Part shown: positions 20,915 to 30,108 of the stretch, piece after piece
How positions within the stretch are numbered: the first letter of the stretch is position 1
Layout of the letters: each line of letters starts with the position of its first letter
From: Paracoccus stylophorae
Lineage (GTDB): Bacteria; Pseudomonadota; Alphaproteobacteria; Rhodobacterales; Rhodobacteraceae
Reading direction: 5' to 3'
Length of the DNA stretch: 64,000 nucleotides
Assembly: GCF_028553765.1 (NCBI RefSeq)
Contig: NZ_CP067134.1
Span: 2,151,001-2,215,000, forward strand
Program-made: the position numbers and the translations under genes
The notes under the pieces: model-generated
The model's database searches: none
What the model saw: the letters and a program-made list of their open reading frames with translations, nothing else
What the model was told of the DNA's origin: nothing

Positions 20915-22396
20915 ATGGCGAAAGACAAGAAAAAGCAACCGCGCCCCAAGGCCGAGACGCCCAAGGGGTTCCGCGACTATTTCGGCGCCGACGTGACCGA
21001 ACGCAAGACGATGCTGGACCGGATCGCGGCCATCTATCATCGCCACGGCTTCGATCCGCTGGAAACCAGCGCCGTCGAGACGGTCGAGGCGTTGGGCAAG
21101 TTCCTGCCCGATGTGGACCGCCCGAACGCCGGCGTCTTCGCATGGCAGGAAGAGGCGGTTCCGGGCGGCGGGTCCGGCGACTGGCTGGCGCTGCGATACG
21201 ACCTGACGGCACCGCTGGCGCGGGTGGCGGCGCAGTTCCGCAACGATCTGCCGACGCCCTATCGCCGCTATGCGATGGGGCCGGTCTGGCGCAACGAAAA
21301 GCCGGGTCCGGGCCGGTTCCGGCAATTCTATCAATGCGACGCCGATACGGTCGGCGCGGCCTCGGTCGCGGCGGATGCCGAGATCTGCGCCATGCTGGCC
21401 GACGCGCTTGAGGCGGTGGGGATCGCGCGCGGCGACTACATCGTGCGGATCAACAACCGCAAGGTGCTGAACGGGGTGATGGAGGCCGCGCAGGTCGGCG
21501 CCGATCGGGCCGAGGACGTGCTGCGCCAGATCGACAAGTTCGACAAGGTGGGACGCGACGGCGTGCTGGCCCTGCTGACCCAGGGGCGCAAGGACGACAG
21601 CGGCGCGTTCATCGACGGCGTGGGTCTGACCCCCGCGCAGGCCGCGCCGGTTCTGGCCTTCCTGACCTCGAAAGGCGACAGCAACGCCGCCACGCTGGAC
21701 AATCTGCGCGCGGCGGTCGGCGCGTCGGCCATCGGGGCCGAGGGCGTGGACGAGCTGGCCGACATCGCCGCCCTGCTGGACGCGATGGGCGTCGGCGCCG
21801 ACCGCGCCGTCATCGACCCGTCGGTGGTGCGCGGCCTTGGCTATTACACCGGGCCGGTGTTCGAGGCCGAACTGACCTTCGAGATCCTCGACGACAAGGG
21901 CCGCAAGCGGCAATTCGGGTCGGTCGCGGGCGGCGGGCGCTATGACGGGCTGGTCGAACGCTTTACCGGACAGAAGGTGCCGGCCACCGGCGTCAGCATC
22001 GGCGTGGACCGGCTGCTGGCCGCCCTGCGCGCCAAGGGAATTGCCGGGGCCGAGGCGCGCGGCCCGGTCGTGGTGACGGTGATGGACCGCGACCGCATGT
22101 CCGATTATCAGGCGATTGCGGCCGATCTGCGCGCCGCCGGCATCCGGGCCGAGGTCTATCTGGGCAACCCGAAGAATTTCGGCAACCAGTTGAAATACGC
22201 CGACAAGCGCGGCGCGCCGGTGGCGATCATCCAGGGCGCGGACGAGGCCGAACGCGGCGTTCTGCAGGTCAAGGACCTGATCCTTGGCGCAAAAATCGCC
22301 GAACACGCCAGTCACGAGGAATGGAAATCCCAGCCCGCCCAGACCGAGGTGGCGCGCGCCGATCTGGTCGCCGAAGTCCAGCGCATCCTGCAATGA
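20915..22396 (+). CDS. hisS: histidyl-tRNA synthetase
   Basis: Class II synthetase of 493 residues that charges tRNA-His. Motif 2 region is [27 protein letters not shown], motif 1 region is KGFRDYFG followed by [11 protein letters not shown], the HisA box is [11 protein letters not shown], and motif 3 is [13 protein letters not shown]. The anticodon-binding domain occupies roughly the last 95 residues. Start at the ATG of [18 protein letters not shown], matching homologues. It is the first gene of hisS-hisZ-hisG, each joined by an ATGA overlap. Confidence 0.97.
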   Translation: MAKDKKKQPRPKAETPKGFRDYFGADVTERKTMLDRIAAIYHRHGFDPLETSAVETVEALGKFLPDVDRPNAGVFAWQEEAVPGGGSGDWLALRYDLTAPLARVAAQFRNDLPTPYRRYAMGPVWRNEKPGPGRFRQFYQCDADTVGAASVAADAEICAMLADALEAVGIARGDYIVRINNRKVLNGVMEAAQVGADRAEDVLRQIDKFDKVGRDGVLALLTQGRKDDSGAFIDGVGLTPAQAAPVLAFLTSKGDSNAATLDNLRAAVGASAIGAEGVDELADIAALLDAMGVGADRAVIDPSVVRGLGYYTGPVFEAELTFEILDDKGRKRQFGSVAGGGRYDGLVERFTGQKVPATGVSIGVDRLLAALRAKGIAGAEARGPVVVTVMDRDRMSDYQAIAADLRAAGIRAEVYLGNPKNFGNQLKYADKRGAPVAIIQGADEAERGVLQVKDLILGAKIAEHASHEEWKSQPAQTEVARADLVAEVQRILQ

Positions 22397-23451
22397 CCTC
22401 AAAGCGCGACAAGCAGCAGATCGGCCAGCGCCTTCTGGCCGCCTTTCGCGACGCAGGCGCGGTCGAGATCGCGCCCGATATCCTGCTGCCCGCCGAAACC
22501 CTGCTGGACCTGTATGGCGAGGATATCCGCGCCCGCGCCTATGTCACCCAGGACCCGGTCCGGGCCGAAATGATGCTGCGCCCCGATTTCACCGTGCCCG
22601 TCGTGCAGGCGCATATGGAAAACGGGGCCGAGCCTGCCCGCTATTGCTATCTGGGCGAGGTCTTCCGCAAACAGGATACGGCCCAGCCTTCCCCGGACAA
22701 TCCGCGCGACAACGAATATCTGCAATGCGGGTTCGAGCTGTTCAGCCGCCATCCGGGTGCCGATGCCGAGGTGTTCGCGCTGTTTCACCGGCTGCTGTCC
22801 CCGCATCGCCTGTCGGCCGAGACCGGCGATATGGGGCTGGTGCTGGACGCCGTGCGGGGCCTGCCGCTCAGCGTGGCGCGGCGCGATGCGCTGCTGCATC
22901 ACGTCTGGCGGCCGCGGCGGTTTCAGCGCCTGCTGGCCCGGTTCTCGGCCCCGCCCGCGCCGCGCGATTTCGACGATCCGGATGTGCCGTGGACCGGATT
23001 GCGCACCCCGGACGAGATGAACGCGCGGATCGCGCGACTGCGCGCGGACGCGGCGCAGCCGCCGCTGCCGGCGGTGTGGACGGACAGGCTGCGGCGGCTG
23101 CTGACCCTGCGCGCCCCGGCGCCCGAGGCGATCGCGGTGCTGCACGGGCTGGCCGCTGACATGCCCGCCATCGCCGACGCCACCCGCCGGATCGAGGCGC
23201 GGTTCGACGCCATCGCGGCGTTAGGGATCGACCCCGCCGATGTCCTTTTCGACGCGGCGCATGGCCGGACGACGATGGAATATTACGACGGTTTCACCTT
23301 CAGCTTCCTTGCCCCGCATGACGGCTGGCCGGCCGTGGCATCGGGCGGACGCTATGACGCGCTGACCCGCGTTCTGGGCAAGGGCCGCGCGATTCCCGCC
23401 ATCGGCGGGATCATCCGCCCCGGCCTTATCGCCGAGATGGAGGCCGCATGA
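22393..23451 (+). CDS. hisZ: ATP phosphoribosyltransferase regulatory subunit HisZ
   Basis: 352-residue HisS-like paralogue without aminoacylation activity, required by short-form HisG and mediating histidine feedback. It keeps the HisRS fold ([71 protein letters not shown]) but lacks the anticodon-binding domain. The start ATG overlaps the hisS stop (ATGA) and its own stop overlaps the hisG start. Confidence 0.93.
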   Translation: MTSKRDKQQIGQRLLAAFRDAGAVEIAPDILLPAETLLDLYGEDIRARAYVTQDPVRAEMMLRPDFTVPVVQAHMENGAEPARYCYLGEVFRKQDTAQPSPDNPRDNEYLQCGFELFSRHPGADAEVFALFHRLLSPHRLSAETGDMGLVLDAVRGLPLSVARRDALLHHVWRPRRFQRLLARFSAPPAPRDFDDPDVPWTGLRTPDEMNARIARLRADAAQPPLPAVWTDRLRRLLTLRAPAPEAIAVLHGLAADMPAIADATRRIEARFDAIAALGIDPADVLFDAAHGRTTMEYYDGFTFSFLAPHDGWPAVASGGRYDALTRVLGKGRAIPAIGGIIRPGLIAEMEAA

Positions 23452-24128
23452 TCCGGTTGGGCGTGCCCTCGAAGGGGCGGTTGATGGAACAAAGCTTCGA
23501 CTGGTTCGCGGATCGCGGGGTCCGGCTGTCGCGCGCCGGGTCCGACCGCGAATATGCCGGCCGTGTCGATGGCGCGCCGGGCGTCACGCTGATCCTGCTG
23601 TCGGCGGGCGAGATCCCGCGCGAACTGGCCGCCGGCCGGATCGAGATGGGCGTGACCGGCACCGATCTGGTGCGCGAAAAGCTGCCCTTCTGGCGCAATC
23701 TGGTCACCGAGATCGCGCCGATGGGGTTCGGCCACGCCGATCTGGTCCTGGCCGTGCCCGCCTGCTGGCGCGACTGCCAGACGCTGGACGACCTGACCTC
23801 GATCGCCCGCGATTTCCGCGCCGCCCACGGGTTCCGCCTGCGCATCGCGACCAAGTATCACCGGCTGGTGCGGGCCTGGCTGGCCGAACACGAGGTGGCC
23901 GATTACCAGCTTGTCGACAGTCAGGGCGCGACCGAAGGCACGGTCGCCAACCAGTCCGCCGAGGCGATTGCCGACATCACAAGCTCGGGCGAGACGCTGA
24001 GGGCCAATCACCTCAAGATCCTGCCCGACGGGCTGATCCACGCCAGCCAGGCCACGCTGCTGGCCGCGCGCGCGGCGGCCGACACGCCCGAATTGCAGGC
24101 GTTCTGCCGCAGGCTGGGCGTCGGCTGA
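23448..24128 (+). CDS. hisG: ATP phosphoribosyltransferase, short form
   Basis: First enzyme of histidine synthesis, joining ATP and PRPP. At 226 residues it is the short form that lacks the C-terminal regulatory domain, consistent with hisZ immediately upstream. Seen: LGVPSKGRLMEQ at the N-terminus, GVTGTDLVRE, IATKYHRLVRAW and the PRPP loop DSQGATEGTVAN. It is the last gene of the hisS-hisZ-hisG unit. Confidence 0.96.
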   Translation: MIRLGVPSKGRLMEQSFDWFADRGVRLSRAGSDREYAGRVDGAPGVTLILLSAGEIPRELAAGRIEMGVTGTDLVREKLPFWRNLVTEIAPMGFGHADLVLAVPACWRDCQTLDDLTSIARDFRAAHGFRLRIATKYHRLVRAWLAEHEVADYQLVDSQGATEGTVANQSAEAIADITSSGETLRANHLKILPDGLIHASQATLLAARAAADTPELQAFCRRLGVG

Positions 24129-24208
24129 CGCGAGCATGAACCCATTCCCGTCCTGCCGCGTTTGTCCCGCAAGGGCGCACCGGCGCCCGCAACAGAATCG
24201 AGGAAATC

Positions 24209-24475
24209 ATGGTCGAAGCGAATGACATCAAGGAACACATGGAAGTCGTCGGCGCGGACGGCGTGCATGTCGGCAAGGTCGATCACATGGACGGCGACCG
24301 CGTGAAGCTGACGCGCAAGGACAAGGACCACGGCCAGGACCGCGACCACCACCATTACCTGCCGCTGGCCAATATCGCATCGGTCGATGGCGGCAAGCTG
24401 TGGCTGTCGGCGGATGCGGCGAATGCAGCCCAGCTGCTGCAGGAAAAGGACGGATCGCCCGTCGAAGGGCTCTGA
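24209..24475 (+). CDS. DUF2171 domain protein
   Basis: 88-residue small protein built on a PRC-barrel-like DUF2171 domain (IKEHMEVVGADGVHVGKVDHMDGDRVKLTRKD) with a His/Asp-rich stretch (DHGQDRDHHHYLPL). GAGGAAAT precedes the ATG. A strong terminator follows directly. Family function is unknown; such proteins are often stress-induced. Confidence 0.85.
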   Translation: MVEANDIKEHMEVVGADGVHVGKVDHMDGDRVKLTRKDKDHGQDRDHHHYLPLANIASVDGGKLWLSADAANAAQLLQEKDGSPVEGL

Positions 24476-24483
24476 TCCCGACA

Positions 24484-24511
24484 GGGCGCCCGGCGGGCGC
24501 CCTTTTTTTTT
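24484..24511 (+). terminator. terminator after the DUF2171 gene
   Basis: An 8-bp stem GGGCGCCC/GGGCGCCC with a GGC loop is followed by nine T residues. The opposite strand lacks an equal T run, so it serves mainly the plus-strand gene; ftsY converges just beyond. Confidence 0.9.
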
Positions 24512-24538
24512 CCGTGCGCAAGTCAGATGGCGCGCGGC

Positions 24539-25600
24539 TCAGATGCCGACCAGCGCGCGCGCGAATTCATCGGCATCGAAGGCGTCCAGATCGTCGATCT
24601 GCTCGCCCACGCCGATGGCGTGGATCGGCAGGCCGAACCGGTCGGCCAGCGCGACCAGCACCCCGCCGCGCGCCGTGCCGTCCAGCTTGGTCATGACCAG
24701 ACCCGAGACGTCGGCCAGCCTGCGGAACGTCTCGACCTGGTTCAGCGCGTTCTGCCCGGTCGTCGCATCCAGCACCAGCAGCGTATTGTGCGGCGCGGTC
24801 GGGTCCTTCTTGCGGATGACGCGCACGATCTTGGCCAGCTCCTCCATCAGGTCCTGCCGGTTCTGCAACCGCCCTGCCGTGTCGATCAGCAGCAGATCGG
24901 CGCCCTCGGCCTCGGCCCGGGTCATCGCATCGAACGCCAGGCTGGCGGGATCGGAGCCTTGTGCGGCGACCATCACCGGTACGCCGGCGCGCTGGCCCCA
25001 GACCTGCAACTGTTCGACGGCCGCGGCGCGGAACGTATCGCCGGCCGCGATCACCACCTTCTTTCCGGCCGCCTTGAACTGGCTGGCCAGCTTGCCGATG
25101 GTGGTGGTCTTGCCCGATCCGTTCACGCCGACCACCAGCACCACCTGCGGCGTCCTGGGATACAGCGGCAGGGGCCGGGCCACCGGGGCCATGATCCGCG
25201 CGATCTCGGCGGCCAGCAGCTGTTTCAGTTCGGTCGACGACACGCGCCGTCCCATGCGCCCCTCGGCGATGTTGGCGGTCACGCGCAGCGCGGTCTCGAC
25301 GCCCAGATCGGTCTGGACCAGCATGTCCTCAAGCTCTTCCAGCATGGCGTCGTCCAGCGCCCGGCGCGGCTCGTCCGCCTTTGCCTCGCCGCGCCCGAGG
25401 ATGCGGCCCATCAGGCCCGGCGACGGCCGCGCCGCAGGCGGGCTGGCCGCAGGAATGCCGGCTGCGGCGGACGATGGCGTGTCCGCCTCGGGCGCGGTGT
25501 TCGTATCGGGCGCGCTGTCGGCGACGATTCCGTCCAGCCCCTCGCCGATCTTCGAGGAAGACCGTGTCAGCCGCTCGCGCAGTTTCGTGAAAAACGACAT
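24539..25600 (-). CDS. ftsY: signal recognition particle receptor FtsY
   Basis: SRP-receptor GTPase at the inner membrane. I use ATG at 25600 (353 residues) with AAAGGA upstream, giving MSFFTKLRERLTRSSSKIGEGLDGI, the usual short N-terminus. After a variable Ala/Pro linker come the N domain (LEELEDMLVQTDLGVETALRV) and the G domain: GVNGSGKTTTIGKLA, DTFRAAAVEQL, DTAGRLQNRQDLMEEL, TKLDGTARGG, and GVGEQIDDLDAFDADEF at the end. Longer upstream frames lack support. Confidence 0.96.
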   Translation of the reverse strand: MSFFTKLRERLTRSSSKIGEGLDGIVADSAPDTNTAPEADTPSSAAAGIPAASPPAARPSPGLMGRILGRGEAKADEPRRALDDAMLEELEDMLVQTDLGVETALRVTANIAEGRMGRRVSSTELKQLLAAEIARIMAPVARPLPLYPRTPQVVLVVGVNGSGKTTTIGKLASQFKAAGKKVVIAAGDTFRAAAVEQLQVWGQRAGVPVMVAAQGSDPASLAFDAMTRAEAEGADLLLIDTAGRLQNRQDLMEELAKIVRVIRKKDPTAPHNTLLVLDATTGQNALNQVETFRRLADVSGLVMTKLDGTARGGVLVALADRFGLPIHAIGVGEQIDDLDAFDADEFARALVGI

Positions 25601-25699
25601 GTCCGCATCCTTTCGTCGCCGCGAACCTAGCCGCTCTGCCCCACAAGGAAAAGGCGCGGCGCGTTCCGCCTCGCCCTCTTTCCAAATACCTTCGGGGGA

Positions 25700-25731
25700 A
25701 TCTCCGCAGGAGATGGGGGCAGACAGCCCCC
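25700..25731. repeat. double-hairpin intergenic element
   Basis: Two adjacent perfect hairpins: ATCTCC-GCA-GGAGAT and GGGGGC-AGACA-GCCCCC, next to a TTCGGGGGAA stretch and CCAAATACC. From memory this matches a palindromic block repeated between genes in many Rhodobacteraceae genomes. It lies just after the pgi stop and could act as its terminator, although no clear T tract follows. Confidence 0.5.
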
Positions 25732-25743
25732 TGCCGCCCCTGC

Positions 25744-27354
25744 CTATCCGCGCATCGCCCGGAACAGGCTTGCCAGATGCCGCGTCGAGGGATCGTGGCC
25801 GGGCGATTCCCCGCCCGTCAGCAGCGGTTCGACCTTCAGGGCCAGTTCCTTGCCCAGTTCGACCCCCCATTGATCGAAGCTGTTGATCCCCAGAATCGCG
25901 CCCTCGACAAAGACCCGGTGTTCATACAGCGCGACGATCCGACCCAGGGTGCGGGGCGTCAGTTGCGGCATCAGCAGCGTGGTCGAGGGGCGGTTGCCCG
26001 GAAACACCCGGTGCCGCGCCTGACGTTCCAGTTCCGCCCCCGCGAACCCCTTGCCCCGCATCAACTCCCGCGCCTCCTCGACCGAGCGTCCGCGCATCAG
26101 CGCCTCGGACTGGGCCAGGCAGTTCGCGGCCAGAAGGATGTGGTGATGGGACAACCCATCCTCATGCCCCCGCGCGGCCAGGATGAATTCGCACGGCACC
26201 GGCATCGTGCCCTGATGGAGCAGCTGATAGAAGGCGTGCTGCCCGTTGGTCCCCGGCTCGCCCCAGACGACCGGACCCGACGGCATGTCCAGATCGCTGC
26301 CATCCATCGCCACGCGCTTGCCGTTCGATTCCATCTCAAGCTGTTGCAGATAGGCCGGCAGCCGGATCAGCCGGTTGTCATAGGGCAGCACGGCGCGGGT
26401 CGGATAGCCGCAGATCTGGTGATGCCAGATGCCGGTCAGCGCCAGCAGCACCGGCAGGTTTCCGGCCAGATCCGCATTGCGGAAATGGCGGTCCATGGCC
26501 GCGCCGCCCGACAGGAAGGCGTCGAAATCCTCGGGCCCGATGGCCAGCATCAGCGACAGCCCGATCGGCCCCCACACGGAATAGCGTCCGCCGACCCAAT
26601 CCTCGAAGCCGAAGACACGGGACGAATCGATACCGAACTCCGCCGTCAGTTCCACCGCCGAGGACAGCGCCGCGAACTGCGCCGCTGGCTGCGACACGGT
26701 TTTCGCCATCCAGCCGCGGGCGGTGCGCGCGTTGGTCATCGTCTCGATGGTGGTGAAGGTCTTCGATGCCACGATCACCAGCGTCGTGGCCGGGTCCAGA
26801 TCCGCCAGCGTGTCGGCGATGTCGGCGCCGTCCACATTGCTGACGAAATGCGTGCGCGGCCCGTCATGGTAAGGGGCCAGCGCCAGCGTCGCCATCAGCG
26901 GCCCCAGATCCGACCCGCCGATGCCGATATTGACCACATCGGTGATGGGCCCGCCCTGCCCGCGGAACGCGCCCGTCCGCACGTCGCGCGCAAAGCCCGT
27001 CATCCGCGCATGGGTCTCGCGCACGCCCTCCATCACGTCCCGCCCGTCCACCTCGACGCGGCCCGACAGGTTCCGCAACGCGGTGTGCAGGACGGCGCGA
27101 TCCTCGGTCTCGTTGATCTTTTGGCCCGCAAACATAGCGTCGCGGCGATCCTCGATGCCGGCCGCCCGCGCCAGATCCAGCAGCAGGTCGCGGGCGGCGG
27201 CGTCGATCGTGGTCTTGGAATAGTCGAAAACCAGATCGTCGGCCTCGGCGCAGAAATCGCGCGCGCGGGCCGGATCGGCGTCGAACAAGGCCTCGATCCG
27301 CGTGTCGCCTTGCGCCGTGCGATGCATCTTCAGGTCGGCCCAGATGCCCTTCAT
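25744..27354 (-). CDS. pgi: glucose-6-phosphate isomerase
   Basis: Interconverts glucose-6-phosphate and fructose-6-phosphate. The ATG at 27354 gives 536 residues starting MKGIWADLKMHR, like homologues; an ATG at 27381, almost touching the pgl stop, is possible. Family signatures: NIGIGGSDLGPLMATLAL, ASKTFTTIETMTNA, VGGRYSVWGPIGLS, VVWGEPGTNGQHAFYQLLHQG and the C-terminal INSFDQWGVELGK. It is the last gene of zwf-pgl-pgi. Confidence 0.97.
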   Translation of the reverse strand: MKGIWADLKMHRTAQGDTRIEALFDADPARARDFCAEADDLVFDYSKTTIDAAARDLLLDLARAAGIEDRRDAMFAGQKINETEDRAVLHTALRNLSGRVEVDGRDVMEGVRETHARMTGFARDVRTGAFRGQGGPITDVVNIGIGGSDLGPLMATLALAPYHDGPRTHFVSNVDGADIADTLADLDPATTLVIVASKTFTTIETMTNARTARGWMAKTVSQPAAQFAALSSAVELTAEFGIDSSRVFGFEDWVGGRYSVWGPIGLSLMLAIGPEDFDAFLSGGAAMDRHFRNADLAGNLPVLLALTGIWHHQICGYPTRAVLPYDNRLIRLPAYLQQLEMESNGKRVAMDGSDLDMPSGPVVWGEPGTNGQHAFYQLLHQGTMPVPCEFILAARGHEDGLSHHHILLAANCLAQSEALMRGRSVEEARELMRGKGFAGAELERQARHRVFPGNRPSTTLLMPQLTPRTLGRIVALYEHRVFVEGAILGINSFDQWGVELGKELALKVEPLLTGGESPGHDPSTRHLASLFRAMRG

Positions 27355-27382
27355 CGCCGCCCGTCCTTTCGTGCCGCCCATG

Positions 27383-28060
27383 TCATTCCGCCCAGTGAAC
27401 GGTGGCCTCATCCAGAAACGCCCGGATCGGCGCCTCGATCGGGTCCATCTTCTGTGCGCGTTCCAGCGCCTCGCGCTTTTCGGGACCCATGATCAGCAAA
27501 TGGATGTGAATGGCGTTCGACAGGACCGGACGGGTCAGCGTGATGCGCGGCTCGGCCGCGCCCTCGGCCCGCACCGCCATCACCGGCGGCGCGCCTGGCG
27601 ACAACGCCTCGGCCAGATGATCGGCGCCGGGAAACAGGCTGGCGGTGTGCATGTCGTTGCCCATGCCCAGCAGCACCGCCGTGATCGGCAGATGCGGCTT
27701 CAGCGCCTCGGCCAGCGCCTCGGTCGCGTCCTCGGGCCGCGGATCGCCGGTATAAAGATCGATATACTGCGCCGCCGCCGCCCGGTCCTTCAGCAGGTGC
27801 CGGCGCAGCAGCCGGCTGTTCGACCGCTTGTGATCGCCATCGACCCAGCGTTCGTCGCCCAGAAACACCGTCACCCGGTCCCAGTCGATATCGGAACCGC
27901 TGAGCGTGTCGAACACCTGCACCGGCGAGGTGCCCCCCGGCACGCACAGGCTGCCCTGTTCGTTGCTGCGCAGATGCTGCGCCAGTTGCGAGGCCAGCCT
28001 GTCGGCCAGCGACAGCGCCAGCATGTCCCGGTCGGGATATTCCACGAAATTCATGCTCAT
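27383..28060 (-). CDS. pgl: 6-phosphogluconolactonase
   Basis: 225-residue DevB/SOL-type lactonase that hydrolyses 6-phosphogluconolactone made by Zwf. Motifs: CVPGGTSPVQVFDTL, VTVFLGDERWVDGDHKRSNSRLLRRHLL, LLGMGNDMHTASLFPGADHL and the C-terminal RPVLSNAIHIHLLIMG. The start overlaps the zwf stop (ATGA), so translation of the two is coupled. Confidence 0.95.
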   Translation of the reverse strand: MSMNFVEYPDRDMLALSLADRLASQLAQHLRSNEQGSLCVPGGTSPVQVFDTLSGSDIDWDRVTVFLGDERWVDGDHKRSNSRLLRRHLLKDRAAAAQYIDLYTGDPRPEDATEALAEALKPHLPITAVLLGMGNDMHTASLFPGADHLAEALSPGAPPVMAVRAEGAAEPRITLTRPVLSNAIHIHLLIMGPEKREALERAQKMDPIEAPIRAFLDEATVHWAE

Positions 28061-29508
28061 GCCCTGATCTCCCTCCAGCGTCGGTTGTCGCGATGCATCA
28101 GACGCAGCGCTTCTTCGGGGCCGGACGATCCCGCGTCATACGGTTCCGGCCGGCGCTTGCTGTCTTCCCAGCTGTCGATGATCGGGTCGGTCCACGCCCA
28201 GGCCGCCTCGACCTCGTCACCGCGCATGAACAGCGTCTGGTTGCCGCGGATCACATCCATGATCAGTCGTTCATAGGCATCCGGCATGTCCTGCCCCTCG
28301 GCTCCCAGCGCGTCGGCGAAGGACATGTCCAGCGGCACCTGCACCAGCCGCATCCCGCCCGGCCCCGGTTCCTTGATCATCACCTTCAGGTTCATACCCT
28401 CGTTGGGTTGCAGCCGGATGACAAGTTCGTTGGCCTTGGGCGCGCCGGTATCGTCGAAGATCGAATGCGGCGGTTCCTTGAAGGTGATGGCGATCTCGCT
28501 GGTGCGGGCGCGCAGCCGCTTGCCGGTGCGCAGATAGAACGGCGTCCCCTGCCAGCGCCAGTTCGAGATGCGCACCTTCATCGCGATATAGCTTTCGGTC
28601 CGCGAATCGGGATCGCCCACATCGTCCAGATAGCTGCCTGCCCCATCGTCGCCTTCATACTGGCCGCGCACGATGTCGGCCGGCTCGACCGGTTCCAGCG
28701 CGCGGATCACCTTCAGCTTTTCGTCGCGCACGGCGTCGGGGTCGAAATGATAGGGCGGCTCCATCGCGATCAGGCACAAAAGCTGCATCATGTGGTTCTG
28801 CACCATGTCCCGGATCGCGCCCGACTTGTCGTAATAGCTGCCGCGCCCGACGACACCCACCGTCTCGGCCACGGTGATCTGGACGTGATCGACATATTGC
28901 GCGTTCCACAGCGGCTCGAACAGGATATTGGCAAAGCGCACCGCCATCAGGTTCTGGACCGTTTCCTTGCCCAGGTAATGGTCGATGCGATAGACCTGAT
29001 CCTCGTCGAAATGCTGCGCCAGCGTCTGGTTCAGCGCGCGCGCGCTGGCCAGATCGCGACCGAAGGGCTTTTCCACCACGATGCGGCTGTCGCCATGGGC
29101 CATGCCGTGGCTGGCCAGACGTTCGGCAAGATCGCCGAACAGCGACGGCGCGACCGAGAAATAGAAGGCGTGGATCGCATCCGCGCGCATCCGTCCCGCC
29201 AACTCCTTCCAGCCGCCCTGCCCGGTGGCGTCGATGGCGACATAGCCCAGCAGTTTCAGAAACTGCACCAGCCTTGGGTCGTTCTTCTTCACGCCCGCAT
29301 GTTCCACGATGGCGGCCGCGACCGCGTCGCGGAACTGCGCGTCGTCCTGCTGCGTGCGCGCCGCGCCGATGATCTGCGACGTTTCCGGGATCTGCCCCGC
29401 GACAAAGCGCCGGAACAGCCCGGGCAGGATCTTGCGATGGGCCAGATCGCCCGTCGCGCCGAATATCACCAGGTCGAAATCGTCGACCGGAATGACCCGC
29501 GAGACCAT
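28057..29508 (-). CDS. zwf: glucose-6-phosphate 1-dehydrogenase
   Basis: First enzyme of the oxidative pentose phosphate and Entner-Doudoroff routes. The ATG at 29508 (483 residues) is chosen for its strong AAGGAGG ribosome site and standard length. Visible: nucleotide-binding FGATGDLAHRKILPGLF, EKPFGRDLASA, the catalytic RIDHYLGKETVQNLMAVRFAN, and WQGTPFYLRTGKRL. A palindromic operator-like site lies in its promoter. It heads the zwf-pgl-pgi operon. Confidence 0.97.
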   Translation of the reverse strand: MVSRVIPVDDFDLVIFGATGDLAHRKILPGLFRRFVAGQIPETSQIIGAARTQQDDAQFRDAVAAAIVEHAGVKKNDPRLVQFLKLLGYVAIDATGQGGWKELAGRMRADAIHAFYFSVAPSLFGDLAERLASHGMAHGDSRIVVEKPFGRDLASARALNQTLAQHFDEDQVYRIDHYLGKETVQNLMAVRFANILFEPLWNAQYVDHVQITVAETVGVVGRGSYYDKSGAIRDMVQNHMMQLLCLIAMEPPYHFDPDAVRDEKLKVIRALEPVEPADIVRGQYEGDDGAGSYLDDVGDPDSRTESYIAMKVRISNWRWQGTPFYLRTGKRLRARTSEIAITFKEPPHSIFDDTGAPKANELVIRLQPNEGMNLKVMIKEPGPGGMRLVQVPLDMSFADALGAEGQDMPDAYERLIMDVIRGNQTLFMRGDEVEAAWAWTDPIIDSWEDSKRRPEPYDAGSSGPEEALRLMHRDNRRWREIRA

Positions 29509-29527
29509 GCTGTCCTCCTTGTGACCG

Positions 29528-29559
29528 GCATCCGACATATCTCTTGTTAGCGTTAACAG
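29528..29559 (-). promoter_or_regulatory. zwf promoter with palindromic operator
   Basis: TGTTAGCGTTAACA at 29545-29558 is a near-perfect palindrome of the form GTTANCGNTAAC, about 37 bases before the zwf start. On the minus strand it sits between a possible -35 TTGCTG and -10 TATGTC with 17-base spacing. The same palindrome occurs in the edd promoter. The CG centre is typical of LacI-family operators; the regulator is not in the window. Confidence 0.5.
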
Positions 29560-29568
29560 CAATCTGCT

Positions 29569-30108
29569 TCAACCTTTCAGCAACCGCGCCAGCCGCGGCA
29601 GACGGCTGCGTTTCAGCATGTCGCGCAGATCCATGTCTGCACCCAGCCGCGCGGCCTTGTCATGCGCCTTCTGCACCGCCAGCCGCACCGCCGCAGGGTG
29701 ATCGGCGTGAAGGGCCAGAAGAAACGTATCCGGGTGGATGGCGCGCAGCCCCAGCGGCATCATCAGGGCGCGGGGGAAATCCCGCAGATTGGCGGTGACG
29801 ATATGGGACGCGCGCCCCGCAAGCGCGGCTTCGATCACGTGGCGGTCGGCGGGGTCGGGAAGATCCAGGTCGATGACCCGGTGGCCATCGTCCGGCATCG
29901 CGGCGTCCGGGAACCGCAGGCGCAGCAGCGCGATCTCGGCCCCCGCGACCGCATCCTGATCCGGCCCCAGCCAGGAGGCGGCGTGCCGCCATTCGGCCAG
30001 AATGCGCGCCGACCACAGCGGCACGAACGATCCCGCCTCGGCCGCGTCGACCAGGATCTCTCGCAGGATGGTCGGGAACAGGACATTGGCGTCCAGAACC
30101 GCCCTCAT
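29569..30108 (-). CDS. PIN-domain protein
   Basis: 179-residue PIN-fold nuclease candidate. Acidic residues of the fold appear in MRAVLDANVLFPTILRE, RILAEWRHA, LPDPADRHVIEAAL and HIVTANLRDFP. It resembles the RSP_2704-type PIN proteins of Rhodobacterales. The start overlaps the stop of the methyltransferase gene (ATGA). No antitoxin-like gene is next to it, so a toxin role is not supported; an RNA-processing role is possible given its partner gene. Confidence 0.8.
   Translation of the reverse strand: MRAVLDANVLFPTILREILVDAAEAGSFVPLWSARILAEWRHAASWLGPDQDAVAGAEIALLRLRFPDAAMPDDGHRVIDLDLPDPADRHVIEAALAGRASHIVTANLRDFPRALMMPLGLRAIHPDTFLLALHADHPAAVRLAVQKAHDKAARLGADMDLRDMLKRSRLPRLARLLKG

Noticed and set aside
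29569..30108. PIN protein as toxin of a toxin-antitoxin pair
   Set aside because: No small antitoxin-like gene is adjacent; the overlapping partner is a methyltransferase of about 400 residues.
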